DNA of 64,000 bases from JAEUHQ01 sp964538915 (lineage in GTDB: Bacteria; Planctomycetota; UBA1135; UBA2386). Below, one piece after another: positions 51,758 to 60,410 of the stretch (positions are counted from its first letter, which is position 1; every line of letters begins with the position of its first letter). The stretch covers positions 248,001 through 312,000 of the forward strand of contig CAZIFB010000001.1 of assembly GCA_964538915.1 (NCBI GenBank), read 5' to 3'. A program made the position numbers and the translations under genes. The notes under the pieces are model-generated. The model was not told the DNA's origin, searched no databases, and was given only the letters and a program-made list of their open reading frames with translations.

Positions 51758-53038
51758 TCACCTCGATCCTCGCCACGAGAGGCGGGCGATCGCCTCGACG
51801 TGGAACGTCTGCGGGAACATGTCGTACGCCTCGACGCGTTCGAGTTCGTAACCGCCGTCGACGAGGTGGCGCAGGTCGCGGGCGAGCGTCTGCGGATCGC
51901 ACGACACGTAGACGAGGCGCTTTGCCGCGAGGCGCAGCAGCGGCTTCAGGGCAGGCTTTGCGCCGAGGCGCGGCGGATCCATCAGCACGAAGTCCGGGCG
52001 TTCGCGGTTGTCGCGGAGGAACTGCTCCGTCGTCGCGCGCAGCCACGTGACGTTGTCGCAGCCGTTCGTCTTCACGTTGACTCGGCCGAGCGTGCACGCG
52101 CGGCGTTCGTCCTCGACGGCGAGCACGCGGTCGAAGCGCCGGCTCAGCGGCAGCGAGAAGAGGCCGACGCCGGCGTACAGGTCGAACGCGAGGCCGCCGC
52201 GTTCGTCGCCGATCGCGCCGCGCACGAGTTCGCCGACCAGGTGGCGGTTGCCCTGGAAGAAGCTGTCCGGCTCGATCAGGTAGCGGAAGCCCTCCACCTC
52301 GTGCTGGACGAGGTCCTTGCGCAGGCCGGGCAGATCCGGCGACCAGGAGGCCGCGCCCGTGCCGCACGAACCGTCGATCTGGTACGGCCAGTCGCGGGGC
52401 TGCATGCCGGCGATCGCGGCGCGCACGGTCGGCAGGCCCGACTCGAGCTCGGGCACGAGCACGGGGCACATCGTCACGTCGAGCGTGTCGTGGGTGAACG
52501 CGCGGTGGAAGCCGAGCACCGGCGCCTTCGACTCCGCGGTCGCGATGGCCGCCTCCGCGGCGTGCAGTTCGCGGCGCTGCTTCTTGCCGAGCCGCCCGAT
52601 GCGGCCGTCGTGCCGCGCGCCGGAGGTGGCGAGCAGTTTCAGCTGCGTGCGGGCGCGATAGCCCCACGGCTCGGCGTGGTGCACGACGACGGGATCCGGC
52701 CATTCGAAGCCGCCGGTGCGGACGAGCGCGTCGCGCACGAACTCGCCCTTCGCCGCGACCTGGGTCGCGTAGTCCACGTGCTGGAACTGGCAGCCGCCGC
52801 ATTCGCCGAAGTGAACGCAGCGCGGCGCCACGCGGGACGGGCCGGGTGCTTCGACCGCGACGATGCGTGCGCGCACGAACGACTTCTCGACCTCGTACAC
52901 CTCGACCGCCAGGTGGTCGCCGGGCGCGCCGAACGGCACGAACACGGCGAGTCCTTCGTGGCGCGCGATCGCGAAGCCGCCGAACGCGAGCCGTTCGACG
53001 GTGACTTCGAGGCGCTGGCCGATAGCGGGGACGTTCAT
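51758..53038 (-). CDS. RumA/TrmA family RNA (uracil-5-)-methyltransferase
   Basis: 426 aa. An N-terminal TRAM domain (IGQRLEVTVERLAFGGFAI, 6-24) precedes the [4Fe-4S] ligands C74, C80 and C83 (ECGGCQFQH) with a fourth near 190 (MCPVL). The SAM motif is FDLYAGVGLFSLPLS, and the catalytic site is LVYVSCDPQTLARDL with the nucleophilic Cys. It methylates uridine-5 in 23S rRNA (RlmD/RlmC type), though tRNA cannot be excluded. TAGCCT (minus, 53054-53049) lies 10 nt before the ATG, indicating leaderless expression. Confidence 0.93.
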   Translation of the reverse strand: MNVPAIGQRLEVTVERLAFGGFAIARHEGLAVFVPFGAPGDHLAVEVYEVEKSFVRARIVAVEAPGPSRVAPRCVHFGECGGCQFQHVDYATQVAAKGEFVRDALVRTGGFEWPDPVVVHHAEPWGYRARTQLKLLATSGARHDGRIGRLGKKQRRELHAAEAAIATAESKAPVLGFHRAFTHDTLDVTMCPVLVPELESGLPTVRAAIAGMQPRDWPYQIDGSCGTGAASWSPDLPGLRKDLVQHEVEGFRYLIEPDSFFQGNRHLVGELVRGAIGDERGGLAFDLYAGVGLFSLPLSRRFDRVLAVEDERRACTLGRVNVKTNGCDNVTWLRATTEQFLRDNRERPDFVLMDPPRLGAKPALKPLLRLAAKRLVYVSCDPQTLARDLRHLVDGGYELERVEAYDMFPQTFHVEAIARLSWRGSR

Positions 53039-53048
53039 GGGGGCGAGC

Positions 53049-53054
53049 AGGCTA
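53049..53054 (-). promoter_or_regulatory. -10-like TAGCCT before the RumA-type gene
   Basis: On the minus strand TAGCCT ends 10 nt before the ATG at 53038, starting directly beyond the stop of the EamA gene. No Shine-Dalgarno. Confidence 0.45.
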
Positions 53055-54032
53055 TCACGGCCTGCCGCGCGTCTGCAGCCACAGTCCCGCCGCGACGAGC
53101 GCCAGCGCGCCGAAGAAGCGGATGCCGGGCGCCGGCGCGCCGAGTGCCGTGTTCAACGCCGCGGCCACGAGCGGCTGCACGTTGATGTAGAGGGCGACCT
53201 GCGAACTGTGGGTGTGGCGCAGCGCCCAGGTGTTCAGCATGTACGTGAGCACCGTCGCCAGCAGCACCACGTACGCCGCGAACCAGACCGTCGGCGGTGT
53301 GAGCACCGCAGAGACGTCGGCGGCGGTCACGCCGGGTCCGCTCCATCCGCCGATCAGGAGCGCGCCGAACGCGAACATGACCGCCGTCGCGGTCCACGGG
53401 TCGACGTCGCGCCCGATCTTCCGGATCAGCACGAGGTGGATCGCGAACACGAAGCCGTTCGCCATCGTGAGCAGGTCGCCGAGCAGTGTCGCGCCGTGCG
53501 CTCCGGCGACTTCTTCGCCGCCCCCGAAGAGCATGCGGTCCACGCCGAGCAGCCAGAAGACGCCGAGCAGCGCCGTGCCGATCGCGGCGACGCGCGCGAG
53601 CCCGAGCCGTTCCTGCCCGGCGACCACCGCGACGAGCAGCGTCCAGGTCGGGATGCACGCGTTCACGACGGCGCTGTGTTCGGGGGTCGTGCGCGCCATG
53701 CCCTCGGTGAACAGGACCTGGTTCGCCGCGACGCCGAAGAACGATGCGATCAGCAGGCCGATCCAGATGCGGCGGGCCGGCCTTTCCCGTCGCCGCCGGA
53801 GGGCGAGGGCCAGCGGCACCAGGACCGCGGTGGCAGCGACGATGCGGAACAGGACCCAAGTCGCCGGGGGCACCTCGGCGAGGATGCGCTTCGTGAACAC
53901 GTAGTTGCCGCCGAACACGAGCGAAACCGTGATCAGGGCGAGGTGGACGCGCAGGGCGGAAACAGGCAAGCCGGGGATCGTGGCGGGGGCACTGCGGGAA
54001 GCAATGCCCGCGTTCGGGGGAAGGCGGGGCAT
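53055..54032 (-). CDS. EamA/DMT superfamily transporter
   Basis: 325 aa, ten membrane helices in two EamA repeats. The opening VHLALITVSLVFGGNYVFTKR and ATVLTYMLNTWALRHTHSSQVALYINVQPLVAA near the end are characteristic; GLASFFGVAANQVLFTEGMA-type and NACIPTWTLL segments lie between. Probably exports amino acids or small metabolites; substrate unknown. The ATG at 54032 leaves a 25-residue cytoplasmic leader; a TTG nearer the first helix is an alternative. Its stop sits 16 bp from the rumA-type start. Confidence 0.88.
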   Translation of the reverse strand: MPRLPPNAGIASRSAPATIPGLPVSALRVHLALITVSLVFGGNYVFTKRILAEVPPATWVLFRIVAATAVLVPLALALRRRRERPARRIWIGLLIASFFGVAANQVLFTEGMARTTPEHSAVVNACIPTWTLLVAVVAGQERLGLARVAAIGTALLGVFWLLGVDRMLFGGGEEVAGAHGATLLGDLLTMANGFVFAIHLVLIRKIGRDVDPWTATAVMFAFGALLIGGWSGPGVTAADVSAVLTPPTVWFAAYVVLLATVLTYMLNTWALRHTHSSQVALYINVQPLVAAALNTALGAPAPGIRFFGALALVAAGLWLQTRGRP

Positions 54033-54049
54033 CCGCGGCGGCGCTTGGC

Positions 54050-54055
54050 TATCAT
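54050..54055 (+). promoter_or_regulatory. -10-like TATCAT before the HEAT-repeat gene
   Basis: TATCAT lies 58 nt before the ATG at 54114 in the divergent gap with the EamA gene. Confidence 0.3.
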
Positions 54056-54113
54056 CCCCGGCCCCGCGTCCCCGAGCCGCCCGACCCCGGCGGCCTCGCG
54101 CCCCTCCACGATC

Positions 54114-56987
54114 ATGACGTTCGCCGCCACGTTGTTCTCCCTGTGCGTCGCCGTTCCGTGTCCGCAGGGGGACCTGCGCCTGCCGCCGCCGCGCGCGGCT
54201 CAGCCCGAAGCGCCCGAGCAGCGCCCTCTCGAGGAGATCGATCGCTTCCGCCGCGATCTGGTCGACCTGTCCGGTCCGCAGCCTCGCGTCGACAGCAAGC
54301 TGCAGGACATGGGCATCGAGTACAAGAGGATCGAGCCCCTGATCCTCGAGGTTGCGCGGAATGCGCGGCCGCCCGAGATGGCGAACCTCATGGTGGTGGC
54401 GCGCCGCTTCGGCAACACGACGGGCACGCCGCGCGTCGCCGACGAATTGCTCTTCCAGCTGTTGTCGCGCCCGCTCGGTGATGCGACGCGGGCCACCGTC
54501 GAGACGATGGCGTTCCTGAAGGGCGCCGACGCGAAGAAGGCGCTGCAGGAGTGTGTTCTCGGCCGCATCGCCGGCGTGCGCCGCCACGCGACCGACGTGC
54601 TGGTGTCGATGACGACGGCCGACGACCTCGAGTTCGCGCTGCGTCTGTCGAGTGAGCAGACCCTCGACCTGCGCCTGCGCGGCGTCGATCTGCTCGCGGC
54701 CGTTCCCGACGAACGGGCCAAGATCCGCCTCGTCGAACTCCTGTCGAAGGACCCACCGCTCGCCGCTGCCTCGTCGGTGGCGCTGGTCCGCCTCGGCACC
54801 GCGGCGGTGCCGGCGCTGCAGCGCCTCAGCGCCGAGCCGGTGGTGGACCGCGGCTTCGCGTACGCCGCGTTCACGCTGGCGCAGATCGAAGACGGCACCG
54901 GGCGCCCGAGCCTGCCTGCGGAGATCGTGAAGCCGCTCCTCGCGCAGCTGGACAGCGCCGAGTCGCTGACGCGCAGCCTCGCCGCGGTACCGCTGGCGGA
55001 CCTGGCGCGGCGCGGCGTCGAGGCCGACGGTGCGATGCCGGACGCGCGCATCGTCGAGGCGCTGATCGAGGTCGTGACCCCGCTGCAGTTCGTGCCCAAC
55101 CTCGACATGCTGCGCCGTCCCGCCGAAGAGCGCCTGCTCCGCTTCACCGGGCGCATCGTCGCGTCCGCCGAGGCGATGCCGTGGCGCGAGTGGTGGAAGG
55201 TTCAGAAGGACACGTTCGTCGGCGTGCGTTCGCGCGTCTCGGTGGACGCCGCCGCTGCGAAGTTCGCGGTCGTCTCGATGCGCCAGGGCCAGCGCCACGT
55301 GCGGCTGCTCGCCGAGGGCCTCGCGGACAATGCGCCCATCGAAGGCGCTCTCGAGGTGCTGATGTCGGACACGCAGATGATCGAGCTGGTCGCGGCGCTG
55401 CGGGCCAAGGGCTTCGGCGATCCGGACGCGCTGCGCGTCAACAGCGCGCTGCCGCCGGTGCGCTCGCTGCAGGTGCAGGTCCGCAACGGTCGCTCGCAGG
55501 TCGCCGTGCCGGCGGGCGACTACCCGGCCTTCGACACGATGGCGCAGGTCGTGACCGAGCGCGTCGAGAGCGAACTTTGGCAGGCGTACCGCAATCCGTC
55601 GACGGAGCCCGATCGCGGCGCCTTCTGGCGCGCCGAGCGGCGCTGGCTCGACGCCAATCCGGATCCCGTCGAGCGCGGCCGTCGCTTCGCTCGCCGCATC
55701 GTGCAGCAGTGGCCCGCCCTGGCCGCCGTGCCCCGGGCGCGCGCGCTCGAGTACCTGATGGCCCACCCGCAGCGGAAGCAACTGCTCGGCGAGGACGACG
55801 GTCTCGCGGCGGTCGCGATGCTGCAGAAGCTGCCCGAACTCGCCGATCTCGACCTGCGCCTGCTCGAGCTGTGCGCCGGCGTTCCGGGCGACAAGGTCTG
55901 GCGCGAGTGCGTCGGTGTCGCGTCGCTCGGCAAGGGCGGCGGCCCGCAGGCCGTGCGCGCGGTTTTCGCGGTGCTCGGCTCGGACGCGATCCTCGCCGCG
56001 CTCGCCGACGAACGAACGGTCGTGCGCCGGGCGGCACTGTCGGAGGTCGCGGTCGTACGCGACCAGCGAGCCGGTCCTCGCGTGGTCGAGCTGCTGGCCG
56101 ATCCGGACGTCGGTGTGCGCACCGCGGCCGCGTACGCGTGCGGGCAGCTGCAACTCGCGGCCGCCGAGCCCCCGCTCGTGGCCCTGATCGCGGCCGACGA
56201 CACCGACCCCATGTTGCGCCGCGAGTGCCTCCGCTCGCTCGGCCGGGTCGGCGGCGACCAGGCGTTCGCCGTGTTGCAGCGCGCGCTGGCCGCGCCGGTG
56301 CGCGAGGACAAGGAAGCGGCGTTGCGAGGCCTCGGCGAACTCCGCGATGCGCGTGCCGCGCGGCTCCTCGCGGAGCTGGCCGCGATCGGCTACGGCAAGG
56401 AGATCGGCGACCTCGCGCGGCTCTACCTGCTGCGGCAGGGTGGCGTGCTCGCCGTACCCGCCCTCCGCGCCCAGATCGCGACCGTGCGCGATCCGCTGAT
56501 CCGCGACCAGTTCGTGATGCTGCTCGGCGCCTACCAGGACGCGGCGAGCGTGCCGGATCTCATGGACCTGCTGCGCAATCCGAAGTCGTCCCTCGAAGCC
56601 GCGACACTGCTCTCCGGCACCACGGGCATCGACGTCGTCGGCGCCGAGGATCGGGTCGGGACGACCGAGAAGTGGTGGCGTCAGAACAGACAGCTCCCGC
56701 AGTGGCAGTGGTTCCTCGACGCCCTGCGCGCGAACGACGTCGCCACAACGCTGCGGCCCGAGCAGTTCCAGGTCGAGGCCGGCCTGGCGTCGGTGAGCGA
56801 GCTGTCGCGGCTGCTCGTCGAAGCGAAGGCGCCGCGCCTGCGGGTCCTGTGCGCCGCGGTGCTGCGCACGGTGACGAACGAGGACTTCGGCGCCGTCGAC
56901 GTGAACACGTCCGACGACGTGCGCGCCGGCATCGCCGCCCGCTATCGGCTGCTGGTCGAGACCGCGAAGGCGGCGCAAGGGCGCTGA
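54114..56987 (+). CDS. Secreted HEAT-repeat protein upstream of the Bat operon
   Basis: 957 aa. A short hydrophobic leader (MTFAATLFSLCVAVPCPQ) may be a signal peptide. Most of the chain is alpha-helical HEAT/PBS-lyase-type repeats, clearest at about 115-270 (LRLRGVDLLAAVPDERAKIRLVELL) and 620-830 (DERTVVRRAALSEVAVVRDQRAGPRVVELLADPDVGVRTAAAYACG). A non-repeat insert (about 340-480) contains the segment RSRVSVDAAAAKFAVVSMRQGQRH. It is a scaffold for protein contacts. It lies directly before a small membrane protein and the moxR gene on the same strand, so a role in the Bat complex is possible. Confidence 0.8.
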   Translation: MTFAATLFSLCVAVPCPQGDLRLPPPRAAQPEAPEQRPLEEIDRFRRDLVDLSGPQPRVDSKLQDMGIEYKRIEPLILEVARNARPPEMANLMVVARRFGNTTGTPRVADELLFQLLSRPLGDATRATVETMAFLKGADAKKALQECVLGRIAGVRRHATDVLVSMTTADDLEFALRLSSEQTLDLRLRGVDLLAAVPDERAKIRLVELLSKDPPLAAASSVALVRLGTAAVPALQRLSAEPVVDRGFAYAAFTLAQIEDGTGRPSLPAEIVKPLLAQLDSAESLTRSLAAVPLADLARRGVEADGAMPDARIVEALIEVVTPLQFVPNLDMLRRPAEERLLRFTGRIVASAEAMPWREWWKVQKDTFVGVRSRVSVDAAAAKFAVVSMRQGQRHVRLLAEGLADNAPIEGALEVLMSDTQMIELVAALRAKGFGDPDALRVNSALPPVRSLQVQVRNGRSQVAVPAGDYPAFDTMAQVVTERVESELWQAYRNPSTEPDRGAFWRAERRWLDANPDPVERGRRFARRIVQQWPALAAVPRARALEYLMAHPQRKQLLGEDDGLAAVAMLQKLPELADLDLRLLELCAGVPGDKVWRECVGVASLGKGGGPQAVRAVFAVLGSDAILAALADERTVVRRAALSEVAVVRDQRAGPRVVELLADPDVGVRTAAAYACGQLQLAAAEPPLVALIAADDTDPMLRRECLRSLGRVGGDQAFAVLQRALAAPVREDKEAALRGLGELRDARAARLLAELAAIGYGKEIGDLARLYLLRQGGVLAVPALRAQIATVRDPLIRDQFVMLLGAYQDAASVPDLMDLLRNPKSSLEAATLLSGTTGIDVVGAEDRVGTTEKWWRQNRQLPQWQWFLDALRANDVATTLRPEQFQVEAGLASVSELSRLLVEAKAPRLRVLCAAVLRTVTNEDFGAVDVNTSDDVRAGIAARYRLLVETAKAAQGR

Positions 56988-57004
56988 GCGTCGCGGGCGA
57001 AGCG

Positions 57005-57466
57005 ATGCGGGAGCTCGAGGGCGCGCGCCGGGTCGGGTCGTGGCCGATCTTGCTGCTCCTCCTCGGCGCCTTCCTGGCGTCCTTTGCATGGCTGCGGAGC
57101 CGTTCCACGTTCCTCGCGATCGAGGCGGATCGCGCCTCGGCAGCGGCCGTCGCGGCGGAGTCCGGCCTGCCGGTCGCGGACGTGATGGCGCTGCGCGATC
57201 TCGTCGGCTCGCATGCATCGGTCGAACGGTGGCGCGCCGCGGCGGCTCGTTTCGCGGCGGAGCGGGCGCGCCTCGGGGATCCATTCGCCGCGGTCGTGGC
57301 CACGGCCGACGTCGAGACCGCGGCGGCCGCGATCGCCGCCAGGTCGGCGGCGGCGGACGCCGACGCGGCGTGGACGCGTTTCGCCGTGGAGTTCCAGGCG
57401 GAGGCCGGGCTCCGGTTCCTCTCGGTTCGGGAGCGCTTCGCCGACCGCGAGCATCCTCGCGATTGA
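57005..57466 (+). CDS. Small single-pass membrane protein
   Basis: 153 aa. One hydrophobic helix (SWPILLLLLGAFLASFAWL, about 14-32) then an Ala-rich helical region of about 115 residues that could be coiled. No family recognised. It sits 17 bp after the HEAT gene and 55 bp before moxR. The HEAT, membrane and Bat genes may form one transcription unit, though a TATCGT box before moxR suggests an extra promoter. ATG 57005 is the first plausible start; no clear ribosome binding site. Confidence 0.6.
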   Translation: MRELEGARRVGSWPILLLLLGAFLASFAWLRSRSTFLAIEADRASAAAVAAESGLPVADVMALRDLVGSHASVERWRAAAARFAAERARLGDPFAAVVATADVETAAAAIAARSAAADADAAWTRFAVEFQAEAGLRFLSVRERFADREHPRD

Positions 57467-57484
57467 GGAGTCTTTGGCGGGCGG

Positions 57485-57490
57485 TATCGT
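57485..57490 (+). promoter_or_regulatory. -10-like TATCGT before moxR
   Basis: TATCGT lies 31 nt before the ATG at 57522 in the 55-bp gap after the small membrane protein gene. Confidence 0.35.
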
Positions 57491-57521
57491 CTGCGCCCAC
57501 TTTTCCCGCGGAACCCCTCGC

Positions 57522-58511
57522 ATGACCGACGTCGTCGCCATCGCCCAACGCATCCAGTCCGAGAGCCACGCCCTGCAGGCCGTGCGGACCGCCCTGCAGA
57601 ACGTCATCGTCGGCCAGGACGCGCTGCTCGACGGCCTGCTGATCGCGCTGCTCGCCGACGGCCACGTGCTGCTCGAAGGCCTGCCCGGCCTCGCGAAGTC
57701 GCTGGCCGTGTCGTCGCTGGCGCGCGCGGTCGGCGGTCAGTTCCGGCGCATCCAGTTCACTCCGGACCTCCTGCCGGCGGACCTCGTCGGCACGCACGTC
57801 TACAACCCGAAGACCGGCGAGTGGCAGGTGAAGGAAGGGCCGGTGTTCGCGAACTTCGTGCTCGCGGACGAGATCAACCGCGCGCCGGCGAAGGTGCAGA
57901 GCGCGCTGCTCGAGGCGATGCAGGAGCGGCAGGTCACGCTCGCGGGCGACACGCGCCGCCTGCCCGATCCGTTCCTCGTGCTCGCGACGCAGAACCCCGT
58001 CGAGCAGGAAGGCACCTACGCGCTGCCCGAGGCGCAGATCGACCGCTTCCTGGTGAAGCTCGTCGTCGGCTACCCGAGCAAGCAGGAGGAGCTGAAGATC
58101 ATCGATCGCATGGCCGGTCTGTCGGCGCACCACGAGGTGAAGCCTGCGACGACACCGCAGGAGCTGTTGAAGATGCGGCAGCTGCTCGACACGATCTACC
58201 TCGACGACAAGGTGAAGAGCTACATCGTCGACCTCGTCTTCGCGACGCGGCAACCCGAGGAAGTCGGCCTCGCGAAGCTGAAGCCGCTGATCCTCTACGG
58301 CGCCTCGCCGCGCGCGTCGCTCGCCCTCGCCCGTACCGCCCGTGCGCGGGCGTTCCTCGAGGGCCGTGGCTTCGTGACGCCGCAGGACGTGAAGGCGACC
58401 GGCACGATGGTGCTGCGGCACCGTGTGTTGACGACGTACGAAGCCGAGGCCGAAGGCGTCACGAGCGAACAGGTGTTGAAGACCGTGTTCGACACCGTGC
58501 GCGTGCCCTGA
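57522..58511 (+). CDS. MoxR family AAA+ ATPase
   Basis: 329 aa, the normal length. Walker A variant GLPGLAKS (53-60), Walker B FVLADEINRAPAKVQSALLEAM with sensor ATQNPVEQEGTY, and the C-terminal lid (LARTARARAFLEGRGFVTPQDV). MoxR ATPases act as chaperones for VWA-domain partners, here the DUF58 and BatA/BatB proteins that follow. First gene of the Bat-type operon; spacing to the DUF58 gene is 16 bp. Confidence 0.95.
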   Translation: MTDVVAIAQRIQSESHALQAVRTALQNVIVGQDALLDGLLIALLADGHVLLEGLPGLAKSLAVSSLARAVGGQFRRIQFTPDLLPADLVGTHVYNPKTGEWQVKEGPVFANFVLADEINRAPAKVQSALLEAMQERQVTLAGDTRRLPDPFLVLATQNPVEQEGTYALPEAQIDRFLVKLVVGYPSKQEELKIIDRMAGLSAHHEVKPATTPQELLKMRQLLDTIYLDDKVKSYIVDLVFATRQPEEVGLAKLKPLILYGASPRASLALARTARARAFLEGRGFVTPQDVKATGTMVLRHRVLTTYEAEAEGVTSEQVLKTVFDTVRVP

Positions 58512-58527
58512 CCGCGTCGAGGCGACC

Positions 58528-59466
58528 GTGACGTCGGTGATCGATCCCGAACTGCTCGCCGAGGCGCGTCGCATCCAGGTGCGCGCGGACCGGATGGTCA
58601 CCGACGTGATGGCCGGTGGCTACAGCTCCGTGTTCCGCGGCAGCGGGATCGAGTTCGACGAGGTGCGCGAGTTCGCCGAGGGCGACGAACTGCGCTCCGT
58701 CGACTGGAACGTCACCGCGCGAACGGGGCGGCCGTTCGTGAAGAAGTTCGTCGAGGAGCGTGAGCTGACGGTGCTCTTCGTACTCGACGCCTCGGCGTCG
58801 ATGGCGTTCGGCACGAGTCCGGCGTCGGCGCCGCGCCGGACGGTCGCAGCGACGGCCGCGCTGTTCGTCGGGTGCGTCGCCTTCGCCGCGGCGCGCAACA
58901 ACGACAAGGCTGGCCTGATCACGTTCACCGATCGTGTCGAGCGCTACGTGCCGGCGAAGAAGGGCAGGAACCACGTGCTCCGCCTCATCCGCGAGGCGAT
59001 GCAGCCGCCGGCGGGGCGCGCGCGCACGGACCTGCAGGCGGCGCTCGACTACGCGGGCCGCGTGCAGCGTCGTCGCGCGATCGTGTTCGTCGTCAGCGAC
59101 TTCCTCGGCGTCGATCCGGGCAACAAGCTGCGTCTGCTCGCGCAGCGTCACGACGTCATCGCCGTGCGGGTGCGCGATCCGTTCGCCGCGGGCCTCGACA
59201 AGGCGGGTGGCGACGTGGCGGCTCTGCCCAACGGCGGACTGCTGCATCTCGCCGATCCGGAGACCGGTCGGACCGTGCTGGTCGACACGAGCAGCCGACG
59301 GGTGCGCGAGGAATTGCGGCGTCGCTGGCGGGACGAACGGGCGCGACTGCTGGACGCGTGTCGCCGCGCGTCGGTCGACTTGCTCGACGTGCCGACCACG
59401 GGCTCGGTCGCGGACCCGCTCGTGCGCTTCTTCCGGATGCGTGAACTCCGCGGGGCGAAGCGATGA
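58528..59466 (+). CDS. DUF58 domain (VWA-like) protein
   Basis: 312 aa. GSGIEFDEVREFAEGDELRSVDWNVTAR is the DUF58 hallmark (about 37-65), followed by a VWA-like metal site LFVLDASASMAFG (DxSxS). IVFVVSDFL and VDLLDVPTTGS complete the fold. Soluble and cytosolic; the usual partner of MoxR. The start is GTG 58528. Its stop overlaps the ATG of the next gene by 4 bp. Part of the tightly packed operon moxR-DUF58-(59463)-batA-batB-batC-batD. Confidence 0.92.
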   Translation: MTSVIDPELLAEARRIQVRADRMVTDVMAGGYSSVFRGSGIEFDEVREFAEGDELRSVDWNVTARTGRPFVKKFVEERELTVLFVLDASASMAFGTSPASAPRRTVAATAALFVGCVAFAAARNNDKAGLITFTDRVERYVPAKKGRNHVLRLIREAMQPPAGRARTDLQAALDYAGRVQRRRAIVFVVSDFLGVDPGNKLRLLAQRHDVIAVRVRDPFAAGLDKAGGDVAALPNGGLLHLADPETGRTVLVDTSSRRVREELRRRWRDERARLLDACRRASVDLLDVPTTGSVADPLVRFFRMRELRGAKR

Positions 59467-60410
59467 GAACGACGCGCGCTCTGGTACTGCTCGCGCTGGC
59501 CGCCTGCAGCGGCCCCGAGTCGCCGTGGAAGGCCCCGCCGACGCAGGCCGTCGACCTCGTCATGTCGGTGTCCGCGGCGAGAGTCGGCCTGCTCGAACCG
59601 TTCACCGTGCAACTCGACCTGTGGCGCAAGGAAGGCGTCGAGGTCGACTTCGCGCCGTCCGTCGAGGCCAAGGACTTCCGCGCGGAGACGAAGCGTGCCC
59701 CCGCCGTCGCGCTGCCCGGCGGGACGTGGCAACGAACGACGATGGTGCTTCGGCCCGTGCGGGGTCCTGCGGAGATCGTGCTGCCGCCGTTCACCGCGAA
59801 GAGCAAGGACGGCACCGCGGTCGCCACGACGCCGGAGACCAGGGTCACGGTCGTCACTGCGCTCGACGGGCAGAGCGCCGCGATCGAAGCCCCGGGCGAG
59901 CCGTTCCCGACACCGAGCCATGTTCTTGGATGGGTGGCCGGCGCCGCTGCCGCGGTTGCACTTGCCGCCGCGGGTGTGTGGTGGTGGCGTCGCCGCCCGC
60001 GCGCCGCGCATCACGCCGACGAGGTTGCGGTCCCGCCTCACGTGAAGGCGCTGCGCGCGCTCGCGCGCGTGCGCGAGGCGCCGCGTGCGTCGCCGGCGCA
60101 GGTGGAGGCGTTCTACGTCGAGGTCTCGAACGTGCTGCGCACCTACCTCGAGGAGCGCTTCGGACTGCGCGCGCCGGAGCGCACGACGGAGGAGTTCCTG
60201 CGCGAACTCGAGGGCGGTGAGCATCTCGCCCGCGGACACCGCGCCGAACTCGAGCGCTTCCTCTCCCAGTGCGACATGGTCAAGTTCGCCGCGTTCGTGC
60301 CGGGCGAGGGCGAGCACCTCGCCATGCACGCGCTGGCCCTCGCGTTCGTCGAGTCGACGCGACCGGATCGGGGCGCGGCGGCGGCTGTCCCGCAGGCGGT
60401 GCACGCATGA
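59463..60410 (+). CDS. Membrane-anchored BatD-like/DUF4381-like protein of the Bat operon
   Basis: 315 aa. The N-terminus (LVLLALAACSGPES) has a lipobox (LAAC), so it may be a lipoprotein. A beta domain (about 30-140, VSAARVGLLEPFTVQLDLW...) resembles the Ig-like oxygen-tolerance (BatD) domains. One membrane helix (about 157-178) leads to a cytoplasmic helical domain with YVEVSNVLRTYLEERFGLRAPERTTEEFL, similar to DUF4381. Such a protein often lies between DUF58 and BatA. Overlaps both neighbours by ATGA. If both lipobox and helix are used, it would be anchored twice, which is unusual. Confidence 0.75.
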   Translation: MRTTRALVLLALAACSGPESPWKAPPTQAVDLVMSVSAARVGLLEPFTVQLDLWRKEGVEVDFAPSVEAKDFRAETKRAPAVALPGGTWQRTTMVLRPVRGPAEIVLPPFTAKSKDGTAVATTPETRVTVVTALDGQSAAIEAPGEPFPTPSHVLGWVAGAAAAVALAAAGVWWWRRRPRAAHHADEVAVPPHVKALRALARVREAPRASPAQVEAFYVEVSNVLRTYLEERFGLRAPERTTEEFLRELEGGEHLARGHRAELERFLSQCDMVKFAAFVPGEGEHLAMHALALAFVESTRPDRGAAAAVPQAVHA

